Shown: positions 20,541-32,771 of the stretch, piece by piece
Numbering within the stretch: the stretch's first letter is position 1
How the letters are laid out: each line of letters starts with the position of its first letter
Assembly: GCA_011799875.1 (NCBI GenBank)
Contig: CM022297.1
Span: 540,872,795 to 540,936,794, forward strand
DNA: 64,000 nucleotides
DNA from: Thinopyrum elongatum
Taxonomy: Eukaryota > Streptophyta > Magnoliopsida > Poales > Poaceae
Direction: 5' to 3'
The notes under the pieces: model-generated
The model's input: the letters and a program-made list of their open reading frames with translations, nothing else
Told to the model about the DNA's origin: nothing
Databases searched by the model: none
Position numbers and translations under genes: made by a program

Positions 20541-23500
20541 TGTGGCACCTCGGCTCAGAGAACCGGTTTACCCGTGTTTCCAACCCAGAGATCGTGTCTT
20601 CTGGAAACACACAACAACTTGGAACAGAACATAGCTGAACTTTTATTGATAATAGTCGGTACAAGCTTGCATATATTACATGATCATCGAGGCCAAAAGC
20701 ACATCTAGTGCTACGACAATATCTATATTATTTATCCAACACATCAGGGCCTCGGCACTACTACGGAATACTACAGCGGAAGACTACAGCGTAGCGGAAC
20801 ATGATAGAAACTCCATCCACAGGGAAACTGCTGTGGACACATCCTAGGCATCGCAACATGGACCTCGAGACCTCCATCTTAGTCTTCTCCTGCATCTGGC
20901 ATGATACGCCAGGTGAGTACTTTGAATGTACTCGCAAGCACATGACAACCAAATATGCAGCAAGTAATAGCATGGCAATGAACAGGTTAAACTTCAAGTG
21001 ATTCACTTACTGTTACCAACTTACTCATCTCTGGGTTGCCTCACAACCATCGGTATACTCGATACCAACGAGTACTTCCGCTCGAAAGACAAGTGCTTCC
21101 ATCATTACTACAGTTACTATGGTTGATCACCTAGAGAGGTCTAGTCGGGCTGTCCAATACCGTGGACGTGGCTATTCGAATAGATTTTTCACCCTGCAGA
21201 GGTTGCGCACTTTACCCACACTATGGAGCACTGACCTCGTGATCCCATTTGGGTGGACCAGCATTGCTCCAACGAAACCTGTCTGACCCGTGACTCTTTC
21301 ATCGTACCACCGGCAATCACACTCTCCCGGAGTCAAGCCTTGGGTGGCCCCGTGTCACCACATGACACCTGCCACCGTCGTGGCCTAACTAAACTATCCC
21401 AAACGGGGACGCCGGCAAACAACTCAACTGGGCTCACAGGGTTATCTCCGTCTACCTGATCAGGGTAGCACGCACGCATAACCCTCCCTCTTTGGAGGTA
21501 CCGGTGAAAGAGCACCCAGCCAGACCAAGTCAAGGCCGTCCCATACCGGCAAATGTGGCTGCATGGGTAAGCCCGGACAGGTGACTCTTGACCAACAACT
21601 ATGTTTCACTTAGCGAGCATAGTTATTGATCATATCACTCTGAGTTATCAACTTTAAACATTTAAATAATTTACTATGAATTATCTAGGTTAAATATATG
21701 CACGAAATGAATATGAATTATGCAATGCTATGAAATGCTTCATAATATGGATGTCCTGGCTTGCCTTGATCAGTTGGGTTGTTCAGAAACTCCTGGTCTT
21801 CAAATCCACAAGATTCTCCTTCTGAAAATATTTTTAAATAGCAAAAGAAAATGTCACATAAAGCCTTTTTATTCACCAACAATTCTGTGAGTATTGGAAA
21901 AATACCAAACTTGGTGGAAAAATAGAGGGGTTTAATACAAACACAATGCAAAAAGAATCAGGTCAATTGGACCTTTCTGTTAAAAGTTATTCAAGGTCAA
22001 ACCTGCTGGTCAAACTGTTTAAATAAAATCAAAATAGAAAAATAGAAACGGGCCATGTCAAAGATGTATTTTTCCCGCGCGCCACCACTTACCGATTCGG
22101 TCAGTGGCTGACAGTGGGCCTGGCCCGATTTAAAACAGAGAGGGATAGAGAGAGCAGAGGGGAGGCGGCTCACCGGCGACGGTTGGCGGCGATCCCGATG
22201 GCGGAGGGGCTCGGAAAGGGCGGGGTTGGATCGGGCGCAGAGCGGTGGTTCACCCTGTACCCGTAGCTTGGCCGGAGGTGGACGGACGGCGGAGTTCCCT
22301 TCTTCTCCGGCGGGCAGCAGCTGCGGTGGTCGATGGAGTCGACGATTCCGGCAGCAGTTCAACCAGTTGAAGGTTCGGGAAGCACCACTGGGTTCTACTG
22401 ATCACGACTGAGGGCTTGGTTGAGGCGGAGGAGTGGAGAGAGGTATTGACGGAAGGGGATCGACGGCGGAACTCCGGCAGAGTTCGAGGCCAGAGGCCTC
22501 TCTACCTCGGTTCTTCCCTGCTGGTTATCAGTTTGAGGAAGGAGGAAAGGGGTGGAGAGCTGAGCGAGGCGGGGCATGGCTATTTATAGCCGGGAGGGGC
22601 GAGCGGCGATCTCTCCCGAAGCGGCTCGATGCAGGCCATGGCGCCGGCGACGTACGCCGTGCTGGCGTGGCCGCTTGCGGGTGAGAGGACGGGAGCTAGC
22701 AGGCGCATTGAATGCGGAGGAGACGGCACAGGGAGGAAAAATGACGGCGCGGCTCACTGTGACCGCACGGGCGCCACAGTGTGGCGATGGCGTGGCGGCC
22801 GGCGAGGGCTTCTCCGGCGGGCTCGAGGATTCTGGAGGGACTGCGTGTCAACCAGGGGCGAGGTCGGCACGTTCGGACACGGAGCTGAGGCGAGGGGCAG
22901 ACGGACGCGACGCAACAGACACGGGCGCGGCGCAGCGCGCGGCGACAAGCATGCCGCAGCCGTGCTCACCATGGTGCTGGCCACCCAGAGGCCACGCAAG
23001 CCTACCATTTCTTGTCTGGCGTGTCGACCATCGATCCCTCACTTCACCTGTGCCCTTAGGTTGGCTTGGTTCAAGCAGAATTGAGCGGTAGAGTCACCAA
23101 CAGTTATTGACAGCAGACTTGGGGATGTTCTGGAGAGTAGATTAGGTGAAGATTGAGCCAAAGCTGGTGTTTGGAGTTATCTATGTTGGAAGAACTACAA
23201 ACTGGTCAAGTTTGAAGTGGTTTGGACAAGAAATGAGGGTAGTTCATGTGTAACCTGCAAATTTGGTCCAGAATCTGAAAGTTGAAGTGCTGCTCACTAG
23301 AATGATCTCCTGGGGTTGAAACTTGGTGTAGGAAGGTTGTTTGGGGGTGTCCTCATGCTATAAAAATTTGAAAGCAATTGGACACTCCTAGCATGCACTT
23401 CCTTCACAAAGGTCCAGACTGACCAGGAGCTAAAAGGAATTATTTTGCAAAGTATATGAAATATTTTATGGAATATTTTTGGATATTGGAGCAAGATATA

Positions 23501-23806
23501 GTCCAAAGGATTTTTAAGAATTATTTGAGAATTTTCTGAGCATCCAAACTATAGGTTGCTTCATAACCCATAGTAATGCCCTAAATACTCAAATAGAAGA
23601 AAGTGTTTTGAGAAATAATTTTAATTGGAAAATTGGATCCTTGGGATACTTGGCAGGGTTTTGGCAAGGTGATGAGACTTTGGATCACTTGGGAAGAATT
23701 CAAAAATGTCCAAGTCCAAATGAAAAAGGGTTCAAAACCATTCAAATTCTAAATAAAACCAGAAAAAGTTTGAAAAGAAAAGGTTGTCAAAAATCAGGGT
23801 GTCACA
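20541..23806 (-). repeat. E2 3' LTR
   Basis: About 3.27 kb, near-identical to 29502-32771. On the minus strand it runs from TGTGACACCC to GGTGCCACA. A TATA box (CTATAAATAG, minus) lies near 22580-22590. An AATAAA on the minus strand (TTTATT at about 20641) lies near the U5 end. Confidence 0.92.
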
Positions 23807-25164
23807 AACCTACCCCCCTTAGGATGAATCTCTTCCTCGAGATTCGGTTGCTCAGGGAACAAATATGGGTAAGCGGATCTCAGAAAATCTTCTCTTTCCC
23901 AAGGAGCCTCTTCTTCAGTATGGTGCTCCCATAGCACCTTGTAAAATCTTATCACTTTACTCCTTGTTGTTCTTTCCATTTCATCCAAGATCCTGACAGG
24001 TTTTTCCTCATAAGTCAAATCCTTAGCCAGCTCTAGCTCACTCATATCCGCTTGCTTGGCTGGGGGTGCAATGCATTTCCTTAACTGTGATATGTGAAAG
24101 ACATCATGAACGTCTGACAATGCTAGTGGTAATTCCAACTGAGATGCGACTCTGCCTTTCCTGGCAATCACTGGAAAGGGGCCGATGTATCTCGGGGCTA
24201 ATTTTCCTTGAGTACCAAACCTCTTTACTCCCTTCATAGGAGTTACCCGTAGATAAGCATAGTCTCCGGGCTCAAAAGTTACTTCCCGGTGCTTCGGGTC
24301 GTAATAGCTCTTCTGTCGGGACTTGGCTGTTCGAAGTCGTTCTTGGATATCCTTAACTTGCCTCTCAGCCTCGAGCATCAAGTCCATGCCAAAAATGCAA
24401 CTATCTCCTGTTTGGGACCAGTTCAGCGGTGTGCGGCACTTCCGTCCGTACAATGCCTCAAAAGGCGACATCTTGAGACTTGCCTGATAGCTGTTGTTGT
24501 AGGAGAATTCAGCATATGGCAGACTATCCTCCCATTTGGGTCCATCGGAGAGGGCATATGACCGAAGCATATCCTCTAATATTTTGTTCACTCGCTCAGT
24601 TTGTCCATCTGTCTGCGGATGATATGCTGTGCTATGTTTCTGCATGGTTCCCAACGCCTGATGTAGCTGTAGCCAAAATGCTGAAGTAAATAGGGAACCC
24701 CTATCTGAAGTGATAGACTTGGGTACCCCATGCAGACTGACTATTCGGGACATGTAAAATTGTGCCAACTGATTTGCGTTGAAAGTGGTCTTTACTGGGA
24801 TAAAGTGCGCCACTTTCGTAAGGATATCTACAATGACCCAAATAGCATCATTGCCTCTCGTGGACTTGGGTAGTCCCACAATAAAATCCATACATATGTC
24901 GTCCCACTTCCACTGGGGTACTGGTAAAGGTTGCAGTAGCCCAGCGGGTTTTTGATGCTCTGCTTTGACCTTGTTGCAAATGTCGCAGCAGGCGACATAG
25001 TATGCTATATCTTTCCGCATTCCCGTCCACCAAAAGGTTTCTCTCAAATCCTGATACATCTTGGTACCTTCTGGGTGGATCGAATATGCGGACTCATGTG
25101 CTTCCTTGAGTATTTGTTGCCTCAAGTTATTCTGTCTTGGCACACAAATTCGTTTTCGAACCAC
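23794..25164 (-). pseudogene. E2 integrase with chromodomain-like tail
   Basis: 456 codons open. An H/C zinc-binding N-terminus (HESAYSIHPEG ... CCDICNKVKAEHQ) precedes the DDE core: Asp in MDFIVGLPKS, Asp in SDRGSLFTS, Glu in NKILEDMLRS. A GPY-like region (KLAPRYIGPFPV) and the VLWEHH...WERED tail follow. It is in a different frame from the RNase H part, separated by a roughly one-base deletion near 25145-25150. Its stop lies at 23794-23796, inside the 3' LTR. Confidence 0.88.
23807..23823 (-). other. E2 polypurine tract
   Basis: Minus-strand AAGGGGGGTAGGTT directly before the 3' LTR start TGTGACACCC. It primes plus-strand synthesis. It overlaps the last codons of the integrase frame. Confidence 0.75.
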
Positions 25165-26885
25165 ACGGTACCCTGTTCATCCATGCGGAAGGACTTGGCC
25201 TTCCCTTGCTGAATTAACTCCTTGATCTCCCGAATTTCTTCATCTGACTTTTGTGCTTCCTTAATTTCCTTCATGAGGGTTGGAGTGATTTCCAACGTTT
25301 CCGGAGTCATTGGGTCGCATAGCGCCATATTGAGCCTGACAAACTCTTCTTGTAAATTCGGATGCATATTATCAACTAATGCATTCACAGTAACTTGTTT
25401 CCTGCTCAGGGCATCAGCGACCACATTCGCTTTCCCTGGATGATAGTTTATTCCAACATCATAGTCCTTGACTAGTTCAAGCCATCTTCGCTGCCTGAGG
25501 TTCAGGTCGGGTTGAATGAAAATATACTTGAGACTCTTATGGTCGGTGTATATTTCACAACATTGTCCAATGAGGTAATGCATCCAAATCTTCAGGGCAT
25601 GAACCACAGCCGCTAGCTCCAAATCATGTGTGGGATAGTTCTCCTCATGAGGTCGTAGCTGTCGGGATGCATAAGCTACAACCTTTCCTTCTTGCATTAG
25701 CACGCATCCGATCCCACGCCTGGATGCGTCGCAATATATGTCGAAACTCTTGTGAATGTCTGGAAGAACTAAGACAGGGGCTGTGGTTAGCCTCATCTTT
25801 AACTCCTGGAAACTGCTGTCGCACTCTGTTGTCTAGATAAACCTTTGGTTCTTTTTCAACAATTCCGCCAGTGGCTTGGCTATCTTAGAGAAGCCTTCAA
25901 TGAAGCGACGGTAATAGCCTACCAAGCCCAGGAAACTATGGACTTCGGTCACCGTAGCTGGTGTCTTCCAGTTCAAGACCGCAGTAACCTTACTTGGATC
26001 AACAACTATTCCCTTCTCTGACAGAATATGTCCAAGGAATCCTACCTCTTTTAGCTAAAATTCGCACTTACTGAATTTGGCATATAAGCGATGGGTTCTC
26101 AACCTTTCTAGGACAGCTCTGAGATGTTGCTTATGTTCCTCTGCATCCTTGGAGTATATCAGTATGTCATCAATGAACACCACTACGAACTTATCCAGAA
26201 AGTCCATGAAAACTTTATTCATCATACTCATGAAATAGGTTGGAGCGTTGGTCAATCCAAACGCAATAACTGTAAATTCATATAGTCCATATCGAGTGGT
26301 GAACGCTGTCTTGGGGATATCCTCCTTTCGGATTTTCAATTGATGATATCCCGTTCTGAGGTCGATCTTGGAGAATACCCGTGCTCCACTCAACTGGTCG
26401 AATAAGTCATCAATTCGAGGGAGCGGGTACTTGTTCTTGATAGTGACCTCATTAAGCTGGCGATAGTCTACACACATTCGTAGACTTCCATCCTTCTTCT
26501 TGACAAATAATACTGGTGATCCCCATGGCGAGATGCTTGGACAAATGTATCCTTTTTGTAGCAACTCGTCCAATTGCTTCTTTAGTTCTGCTAGTTCCGG
26601 GCCTGGCATATGGTAATATTTCTTGTATATTGGAGCTGTACCAGGAATCACTTCAATGGAAAACTCCAACTCTCGGTCAGGCGGCATTCGGGGTAATTCC
26701 TCTAGAAACACATCCGGAAATTCTCCCACTACCGGAATCAGATTCATATCAGTAACAGTGGTCTGATATGCCGTGCCCTTTCTTATTATCATTCTGCTGG
26801 CCAGGAATTGAACGGTCTGTCCGGCGGGGTTCACCATTGTCACCGTTCTGGTGGCGCAATTGATACACACTTGGTGCGGTGCCAA
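25122..26885 (-). pseudogene. E2 reverse transcriptase and RNase H
   Basis: Continues the gag-protease frame. RT shows [34 protein letters not shown] and the active-site FIDDILIYS. RNase H has the Asp of [22 protein letters not shown] and VVADALSRK. Interrupted by in-frame TAG codons at 26886-26888 (just upstream), 26055-26057 and 25833-25835, each where the family has Trp. The frame ends at 25122 after the frameshift. Confidence 0.88.
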
Positions 26886-28319
26886 CTAGTCCATTCCCAG
26901 TATTATATCCAGTCCTGGGGAGTCAATAGCAACAAGGGTAGCTGGAAATTTGACTCCGTGAATTGAGATTTCCAGATCCTTGTATACTATATTTGTTCTG
27001 AGCATTGAGCCAGGGGATTGTGCCACCATGATTTTGTTCAAAAGTGAAGGAGAAAATTTATGCAAGGTGGCAAAACTCCGCGAAATAAACGAGTGAGAAG
27101 CCCCAGAATCAAATAAAATTACTGCAGGTATGTTATGGATGGAAAACATACCAAGGACAACGTCTGGAGCTTCGCAGACTTCTTCGGCAGAGATGTGATG
27201 GACGCATCCGTGGTTGAAGTTGTGGTTGGGGCGGTATCCAAGGTGATTAACTTGTGGCTTGTCGTCAGCTGATTGCTTCCCGTTATTAGTAGGACACTGT
27301 TTAGCGTAGTGTCCACTCTGGCCACAATTGAAACAAGTGTTGTTGCAGCGACAGTCCTCTATGACTGGTTGCTTGTCGAAGGTCTTGTTCTGGTTACCTG
27401 GCTTGCTGTTGTTGCCACCATTGTTCCACACTGGTTTGTTCTCAGATGTCCCTGACTGCCAACTGCGCAACTTTTGTGCATATGGTTCCTTGTTGTCCTT
27501 CTTGGGCTTGAACGTCCTCTTACGATCATCATTTCCAGACTTGTTCTCTCGTTCAGCGATGAAGGCCTTATCAACCAAGGTCTGGAAATCGGGGAAGTCC
27601 AACATGCATAACTGACATCGGAGGGCATGATTAAGTCCTCCGAGGAACCGGTCTATTTTCCTCTCTTCGGTGGCCACATCATAAGGAGAGTACCGGGCCA
27701 AGTTGTTGAATTTATTTAAGTATTCTCCCATAGTCATGTTGCCTTGTGTGAGAGCCAGGAATTCTCGCTGCTTTACTTTCATGATGCCCGTGGGAATATG
27801 ATACTTGCGGAATAGCTCTTTGAATTTCTCCCAGGAAATTTCTTCAGTAGGCCATATTATCTTGGTGTTATCCCACCATATGGCTGCTGGGCCTTCAAGA
27901 TAATGAGTGGCAAATGGAACTTTATCTACTTCCTCACAACGGGCGACGTCCAATTTCTTTTCCATGGTTCTTAACCAGTCATCAGCCTCAATAGGATCCA
28001 CAGCCTGACCAAAGCTGGGTGGTTTGGTGCGCTGGAAGTCAGTTAATTTAGAACGTACCCCATGGCCATTATTCTGACCTACTATTGTCTGCATACTCTT
28101 GAGAATTTCTATGAGGTCTTGGTTACTCTTTTCCTCAAACATTCTCATTATCTGATCTGTGGTCGGTGCTTGAGGTGGTGGTGGTGGTAAGTCTTCGGGC
28201 GGTTGCCCTGCCTGCCTGGCGGATCGACGGACGGGGTTTCCATCGCCGCCTTGACTACTACTTCCTCTCTTCATCCTAATTTTTGCTCCCATGGCAAAGA
28301 CCAAATCGATGAGCAACAT
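26886..28319 (-). CDS. E2 gag and aspartic protease
   Basis: 477 residues. A retrotransposon gag domain (DPIEADDWLRTMEKKLD, FKELFRKYHIPTG) lies in the middle, then the zinc knuckle CFNCGQSGHYAKQC, then the protease motif FDSGASHSFIS and ending DIILGMD. The likely start is the internal ATG at 28292 (MGAKIRMKRG). The stop TAG at 26886-26888 replaces Trp of the usual GMDWL junction. Before that mutation gag, protease, RT and RNase H formed one frame. Acts in capsid formation and polyprotein cleavage. Confidence 0.88.
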   Translation of the reverse strand: MLLIDLVFAMGAKIRMKRGSSSQGGDGNPVRRSARQAGQPPEDLPPPPPQAPTTDQIMRMFEEKSNQDLIEILKSMQTIVGQNNGHGVRSKLTDFQRTKPPSFGQAVDPIEADDWLRTMEKKLDVARCEEVDKVPFATHYLEGPAAIWWDNTKIIWPTEEISWEKFKELFRKYHIPTGIMKVKQREFLALTQGNMTMGEYLNKFNNLARYSPYDVATEERKIDRFLGGLNHALRCQLCMLDFPDFQTLVDKAFIAERENKSGNDDRKRTFKPKKDNKEPYAQKLRSWQSGTSENKPVWNNGGNNSKPGNQNKTFDKQPVIEDCRCNNTCFNCGQSGHYAKQCPTNNGKQSADDKPQVNHLGYRPNHNFNHGCVHHISAEEVCEAPDVVLGMFSIHNIPAVILFDSGASHSFISRSFATLHKFSPSLLNKIMVAQSPGSMLRTNIVYKDLEISIHGVKFPATLVAIDSPGLDIILGMD

Positions 28320-28508
28320 CCATAAGGAGAAATACAGTAATATGACACCGAAGAAAATTTATGAAAAAGGCAAATAAAGAGAACAACATAATTATACAAT
28401 ATAACCCAACATCATACATGGCAAGCTAGTAGGGGAAAATCATGGCTAAACTGCTCATACGGCAATTGACATATGCAAAGATGCATGCATCACTACTCAA
28501 GCTCCAGT

Positions 28509-28871
28509 CTAGTGGCGTCGGTGACACGAACACTGCCCATCTGAAGAGCCCTCGTCCTCAGATCCTGAGTCGGAATCAGAACTGATGATATGAGTCACCG
28601 GGTTAAAGGAGACATGGCGACGCTGCTGGGACGGCTCTCCTTCCGCGGGAGAAAGAGCGCGTCGCCTCAGCATCGGCGGAGCAGGAGTAGCTAGAAGTGA
28701 GGCCCACTCAGCTGGGGTCTCAAATCGACTACCAGACGATAAGCCTGATGGTCCAGAAGAACCAGAAGGGATATCAAGCATACGCGGAGGTGGAACTGGT
28801 GGCGAATACCTAGGTGGAACTACAGGAGGAGGTGCTGGAGTCACTGCTGCAAGTGCCCCTGGACGCGGCAT
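28509..28871 (-). CDS. E2 accessory ORF between PBS and gag, second part
   Basis: 120 codons, Pro-rich N-terminus (APPPVVPPRYSPPVPPP) and an acidic Ser-rich end (SSDSDSGSEDEGSSDG). It overlaps 28841-29329 by a few codons in another frame. No known domain recognised. It could be the displaced C-terminal half of one longer accessory protein after a frameshift. The low-complexity, unstructured look makes function hard to guess. Confidence 0.45.
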   Translation of the reverse strand: MPRPGALAAVTPAPPPVVPPRYSPPVPPPRMLDIPSGSSGPSGLSSGSRFETPAEWASLLATPAPPMLRRRALSPAEGEPSQQRRHVSFNPVTHIISSDSDSGSEDEGSSDGQCSCHRRH

Positions 28872-29329
28872 AACTCCTCAACCAAGGAGATGATCATACA
28901 GTAACTGACGTTTAGGTAGCGGGACAAAACACCAGCCGCATGATCACACGCCGGGTCTACAGGTGAGAAAAGGACTCGCCCTGTCGTAGGTGACAGGGTG
29001 GGATAGTGGAGGAAACCTGGATGGGTCTGCATCTCAGCCTCGTGGAAGCGCAAGTCAGTAATAGCCTCCATGGCAGCAAACTGGATCGCCAACTCCGGAG
29101 TAGAAGCCACTCTGCCCTTGGAAGAGCGAGAAGAACTTCCTATATCCGAAGTCGCGGTCAGGTAAGCCACTGCATGGTACTCATATACCGACTCACCCAA
29201 CTGCTCCCGAAACATCTGATACACCGGGTCATCACCGTAGGGATACAGTCGAAGCCAGACACTACGAAGCAAGACTGGAAGGGTGTAGGCTTCTGGCTCA
29301 TGATGGTAGTGATATGGAACTGGAGCCAT
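28841..29329 (-). CDS. E2 accessory ORF between PBS and gag, first part
   Basis: 162 codons starting MAPVPYHYHHEPEAY, about 170 bases after the PBS. A central region (SVWLRLYPYGDDPVYQMFRE ... VYEYHAVAYLTATSD) looks like a folded domain that I cannot name. Same strand as gag and upstream of it, so it would be the first frame on the genomic RNA. Codon use looks coding, but no homologue is known to me. Confidence 0.5.
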   Translation of the reverse strand: MAPVPYHYHHEPEAYTLPVLLRSVWLRLYPYGDDPVYQMFREQLGESVYEYHAVAYLTATSDIGSSSRSSKGRVASTPELAIQFAAMEAITDLRFHEAEMQTHPGFLHYPTLSPTTGRVLFSPVDPACDHAAGVLSRYLNVSYCMIISLVEELCRVQGHLQQ

Positions 29330-29483
29330 CTACACTCACAATGCCAAAGGTTAATAACATAATAAATTATGATGCACGATGCATGGCATGCAATAATCAA
29401 ATGCAACAAGCAAGATGCACACTCAAGGTCCTATGCTAATCGCAGTCCTAACGTGGCTACCTAGGGTATACTACAGTCAGCAC

Positions 29484-29496
29484 GGCTCTGATACCA
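29484..29496 (-). other. E2 primer binding site (tRNA-iMet)
   Basis: Minus-strand TGGTATCAGAGCC, five bases inside the 5' LTR end (29502). Complementary to the 3' end of plant initiator tRNA-Met, the common primer of gypsy and copia elements. Confidence 0.85.
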
Positions 29497-29501
29497 AGCG
29501 T

Positions 29502-32500
29502 TGTGGCACCCCGGCTCAGAGAACCGGTTTACCCGTGTTTCCAACCCAGAGATCATGTCTTCTGGAAACACACAACAACTTGGAACAGAACATAGCTGAA
29601 CTTTTATTGATAATAGTCGGTACAAGCTCGCATATATTACATGATCATCGAGGCCAAAAGCACATCTAGTGCTACGACAATATCTACATTATTTATCCAA
29701 CACATCAGGGCCTCGGCACTACTACGGAATACTACAGCAGAAGACTACAGCGTAGCGGAACATGATAGAAACTCCATCCACAGGGACACTATTGTGGACA
29801 CATCCTAGGCACCGCAACATGGACCTCGAGACCTCCATCTTAGTCTTCTCCTGCATCTGGCATGATACGCCAGGTGAGTACTTTGAATGTACTCGCAAGC
29901 ACATGACAACCAAATATGCAGCAAGTAATAGCATGGCAATGAACAGGTTAAACTTCAAGTGATTCACTTACTGTTACCAACTTACTCATCTCTGGGTTGC
30001 CTCACAACCCTCGGAATACTCGATACCAACGAGTACTTCCGCTCGAAAGACAAGTGCTTCCATCATTACTATAGTTACTACGGTTGATCACCTAGAGAGG
30101 TCTGGTCGGGCTGTCCAATACCGTGGACGCGGCTATTCGAATAGATTTTTCACTCTGCAGAGGTTGCGCACTTTACCCACACTATGGAGCACTGACCTCG
30201 TGATCCCATTTGGGTGGACCAGCATTGCTCCAACGAAACCTGTCTGACCCGTGACTCTTTCACCGTACCACCGGCAATCACACTCCCCCGGAGTCAAGCC
30301 TTGGGTGGCCCCGTGTCACCCCGTGACACCTGCCACTGTCGTGGCCTAACTAAACTGTCCCAAACGGGGACGCCGGCAAACAACTCAACTGGGCTCACAG
30401 GGTTATCGTCGTCTACCTGATCAGGGCAGCACGCACGCATAACCCTCACTCTTTGGAGGTACCGGTGAAAGAGCACCCAGCCAGACCAAGTCAAGGCCGT
30501 CCCATACCGGCAAATATGGCTGCACGGGTAAGCCCGGACAGGTGACTCTTGACCAACCAACTATGTTTCACTTAGCGAGCATAGTTATTGATCATATCAC
30601 TCTGAGTTATCAACTTTAAACATTTAAATAATTTACTATGAATTATCTAGGTTAAATATATGCACGAAATGAATATGAATTATGCAATGCTATGAAATGC
30701 TTCATAATATGGATGTCCTGGCTTGCCTTGATCAGTTGGGTTGTTCAGAAACTCCTGGTCTTCAAATCCACAAGATTCTCCTTCTGAAAATATTTTTAAA
30801 TAGCAAAAGAAAATGTTACATAAAGCCTTTTTATTCACCAACAATTCTGTGAGTATTGGAAAAATACCAAACTTGGTGGAAAAATAGAGGGGTTTAATAC
30901 AAACACAATACAAAAAGAATCAGGTCAATTGGACCTTTTTGTTAAAAGTTATTCAAGGTCAAACCTGCTGGTCAAACTGTTTAAATAAAATCAAAATAGA
31001 AAAATAGAAACGGGCCACGTCGAAGATGTATTTTGCCCGCGCGCCACCACTTACCGATTCGGTCAGTGGCTGACAGTGGGCCTGGCCCGATTTAAAACAG
31101 AGAGGGATAGAGAGAGCAGAGGGGATGCGGCTCACCGGCGATGGTTGCCGGCGATCCCGACGACGGAGGGTCTCGGAAAGGGCGGGGTTGGATCGGGCGC
31201 AGAGCAGTGGTTCACCCTATACCCGTAGCTTGGCCGGAGGTGGACGGACGGCGGAGTTCCCTTCTTCTCCGGCGGGCAGCAGCTGCGGTGGTCGACGGAG
31301 TCGACGATTCCGGTAGCAGTTCGACCAGTTGGAGGTTCGGGAAGCACCACTGGGTTCTACTGATCACGACTGAGGGCTTGGTTGAGGCGGAGGAGGAGTG
31401 AAGAGAGCTATTGACGGAAGGGGTTCGACGGCGGAACTCCGGCGGAGTTCGAGGCCAGAGGCCTCTCTGCCTCGGTTCTTCCCTGCTGGTTATCAGTTTG
31501 AGGAAGGAGGAGAGGGGTGGAGAGCTGAGCGAGGCGGGGCATGGCTATTTATAGCCGGGAGGGGCGAGCGGCAATCTCTCCCGAAGCGGCTCGATGCAGG
31601 CCATGGCGCCGGCGACGTACGCCGCACTGGCGTGGCTGCTTGCGGGTGAGAGGACGGGAGCTAGCAGGCGCGTTGAATGCGGAGGAGACGGCACAGGGAG
31701 GAAAAATGACGGCGCGGCTCACTGTGACCGCACGGGCGCCACAGTGCGGCGATGGCGTGGCGGCCGGCGAGGGCTTCTCCGGCGGGCTCGAGGATTCTGG
31801 AGGGACTGTGTGTCAACCAGGGGCGAGGTCGGCACGTTCGGACACGGAGCTGAGGCGAAGGGCGGCCGGACGCGACGCAACAGACACGGGCGCAGTGCAG
31901 CGCGCGGCGACAAGCATGCTGTAGCCGTGCTTACCACGGTGCTGGCCACCCAGAGGCCACGCAAGCCTGCCATTTCTTGTCTGGCGTGTCGACCATCGAT
32001 CCCTCACTTCACCTGTGCCCTTAGGTTGGCTTGGTTCAAGCAGAATTGAGAGGTAGAGTCACCAACACTTACTGACAGCAGACTTGGGGAGGTTCTGGAG
32101 AGTAGATGAGGTGAAGATTGAGCCAAAGCTGGTGTCTGGAGTTATCTATGTTGGAAGAACTACAAACTAGTCAAGTTTGAAGTGGTTTGGACAAGAAATG
32201 AGGGTAGTTCATGTGTAACCTGCAAATTTGGTCCAGAATCTGAAAGTTGAAGTGCTGCTCACTAGAATGATCTCCTGGGGTTGAAACTTGGTGTAGGAAG
32301 GTTGTTTGGGGGTGTCCTCATGCTATAAAAATTTGAAAGCAATTGGACACTCCTAGCATGCACTTCCTTCACAAAGGTCCAAACTGACCAGGAGCTAAAA
32401 GGAATTATTTTGCAAAGTATATGAAATATTTTATGGAATATTTTTGTATATTGGAGCAAGATATAGTCCAAATGATTTTTAAGAATTATTTGAGAATTTT

Positions 32501-32771
32501 CTGAGCATCCAAACTATAGGTTGCTTCATAACCCATAGTAATGCCCTAAATCCTCAAATAGAAGAAAGGGTTTTGAGAAATAATTTTAATTGGAAATTTG
32601 GATCCTTGGGATACTTGGCAGGGTTTTGGCAAGGTGATGAGACTTTGGATCACTTGGGAAGAATTCAAAAATGTCCAAGTCCAAATGAAAAAGGGTTCAA
32701 AACCATTCAAATTCCAAATAAAACCAGAAAAAGTTTGAAAAGAAAAGGTTGTCAAAAATCAGGGTGTCACA
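29502..32771 (-). repeat. E2 5' LTR
   Basis: About 3.27 kb, nearly the same as 20541-23806 with scattered substitutions and small indels. The minus-strand TATA box CTATAAATAG near 31543-31553 would start the genomic RNA. The remaining R-U5 of about 2 kb is unusually long before the PBS. Confidence 0.92.

Larger units (their letters stand above)
20541..32771 (-). mobile_element. E2: complete but mutated gypsy LTR retrotransposon (chromovirus-like, Tekay/Del type)
   Basis: 12,231 bp bounded by LTRs 20541-23806 and 29502-32771, with an exact 5-bp target duplication TCTGG (20536-20540, 32772-32776). It is coded on the minus strand in the order PBS (29484-29496), two accessory ORFs, gag, protease, RT, RNase H, integrase, PPT. 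RT before integrase makes it gypsy. The integrase tail VLWEHHTEEEAPWEREDFLR followed by YPYLF resembles the chromodomain-like end of Tekay/Del elements. It cannot be autonomous, because gag-pol has three stops and one frameshift. Confidence 0.93.

Noticed and set aside
22576..23091. Overlapping 150-170 codon frames in the E2 LTR, repeated at 31541-32049
   Set aside because: They lie in GC-rich LTR sequence on the strand opposite to the element and differ between the two LTRs.
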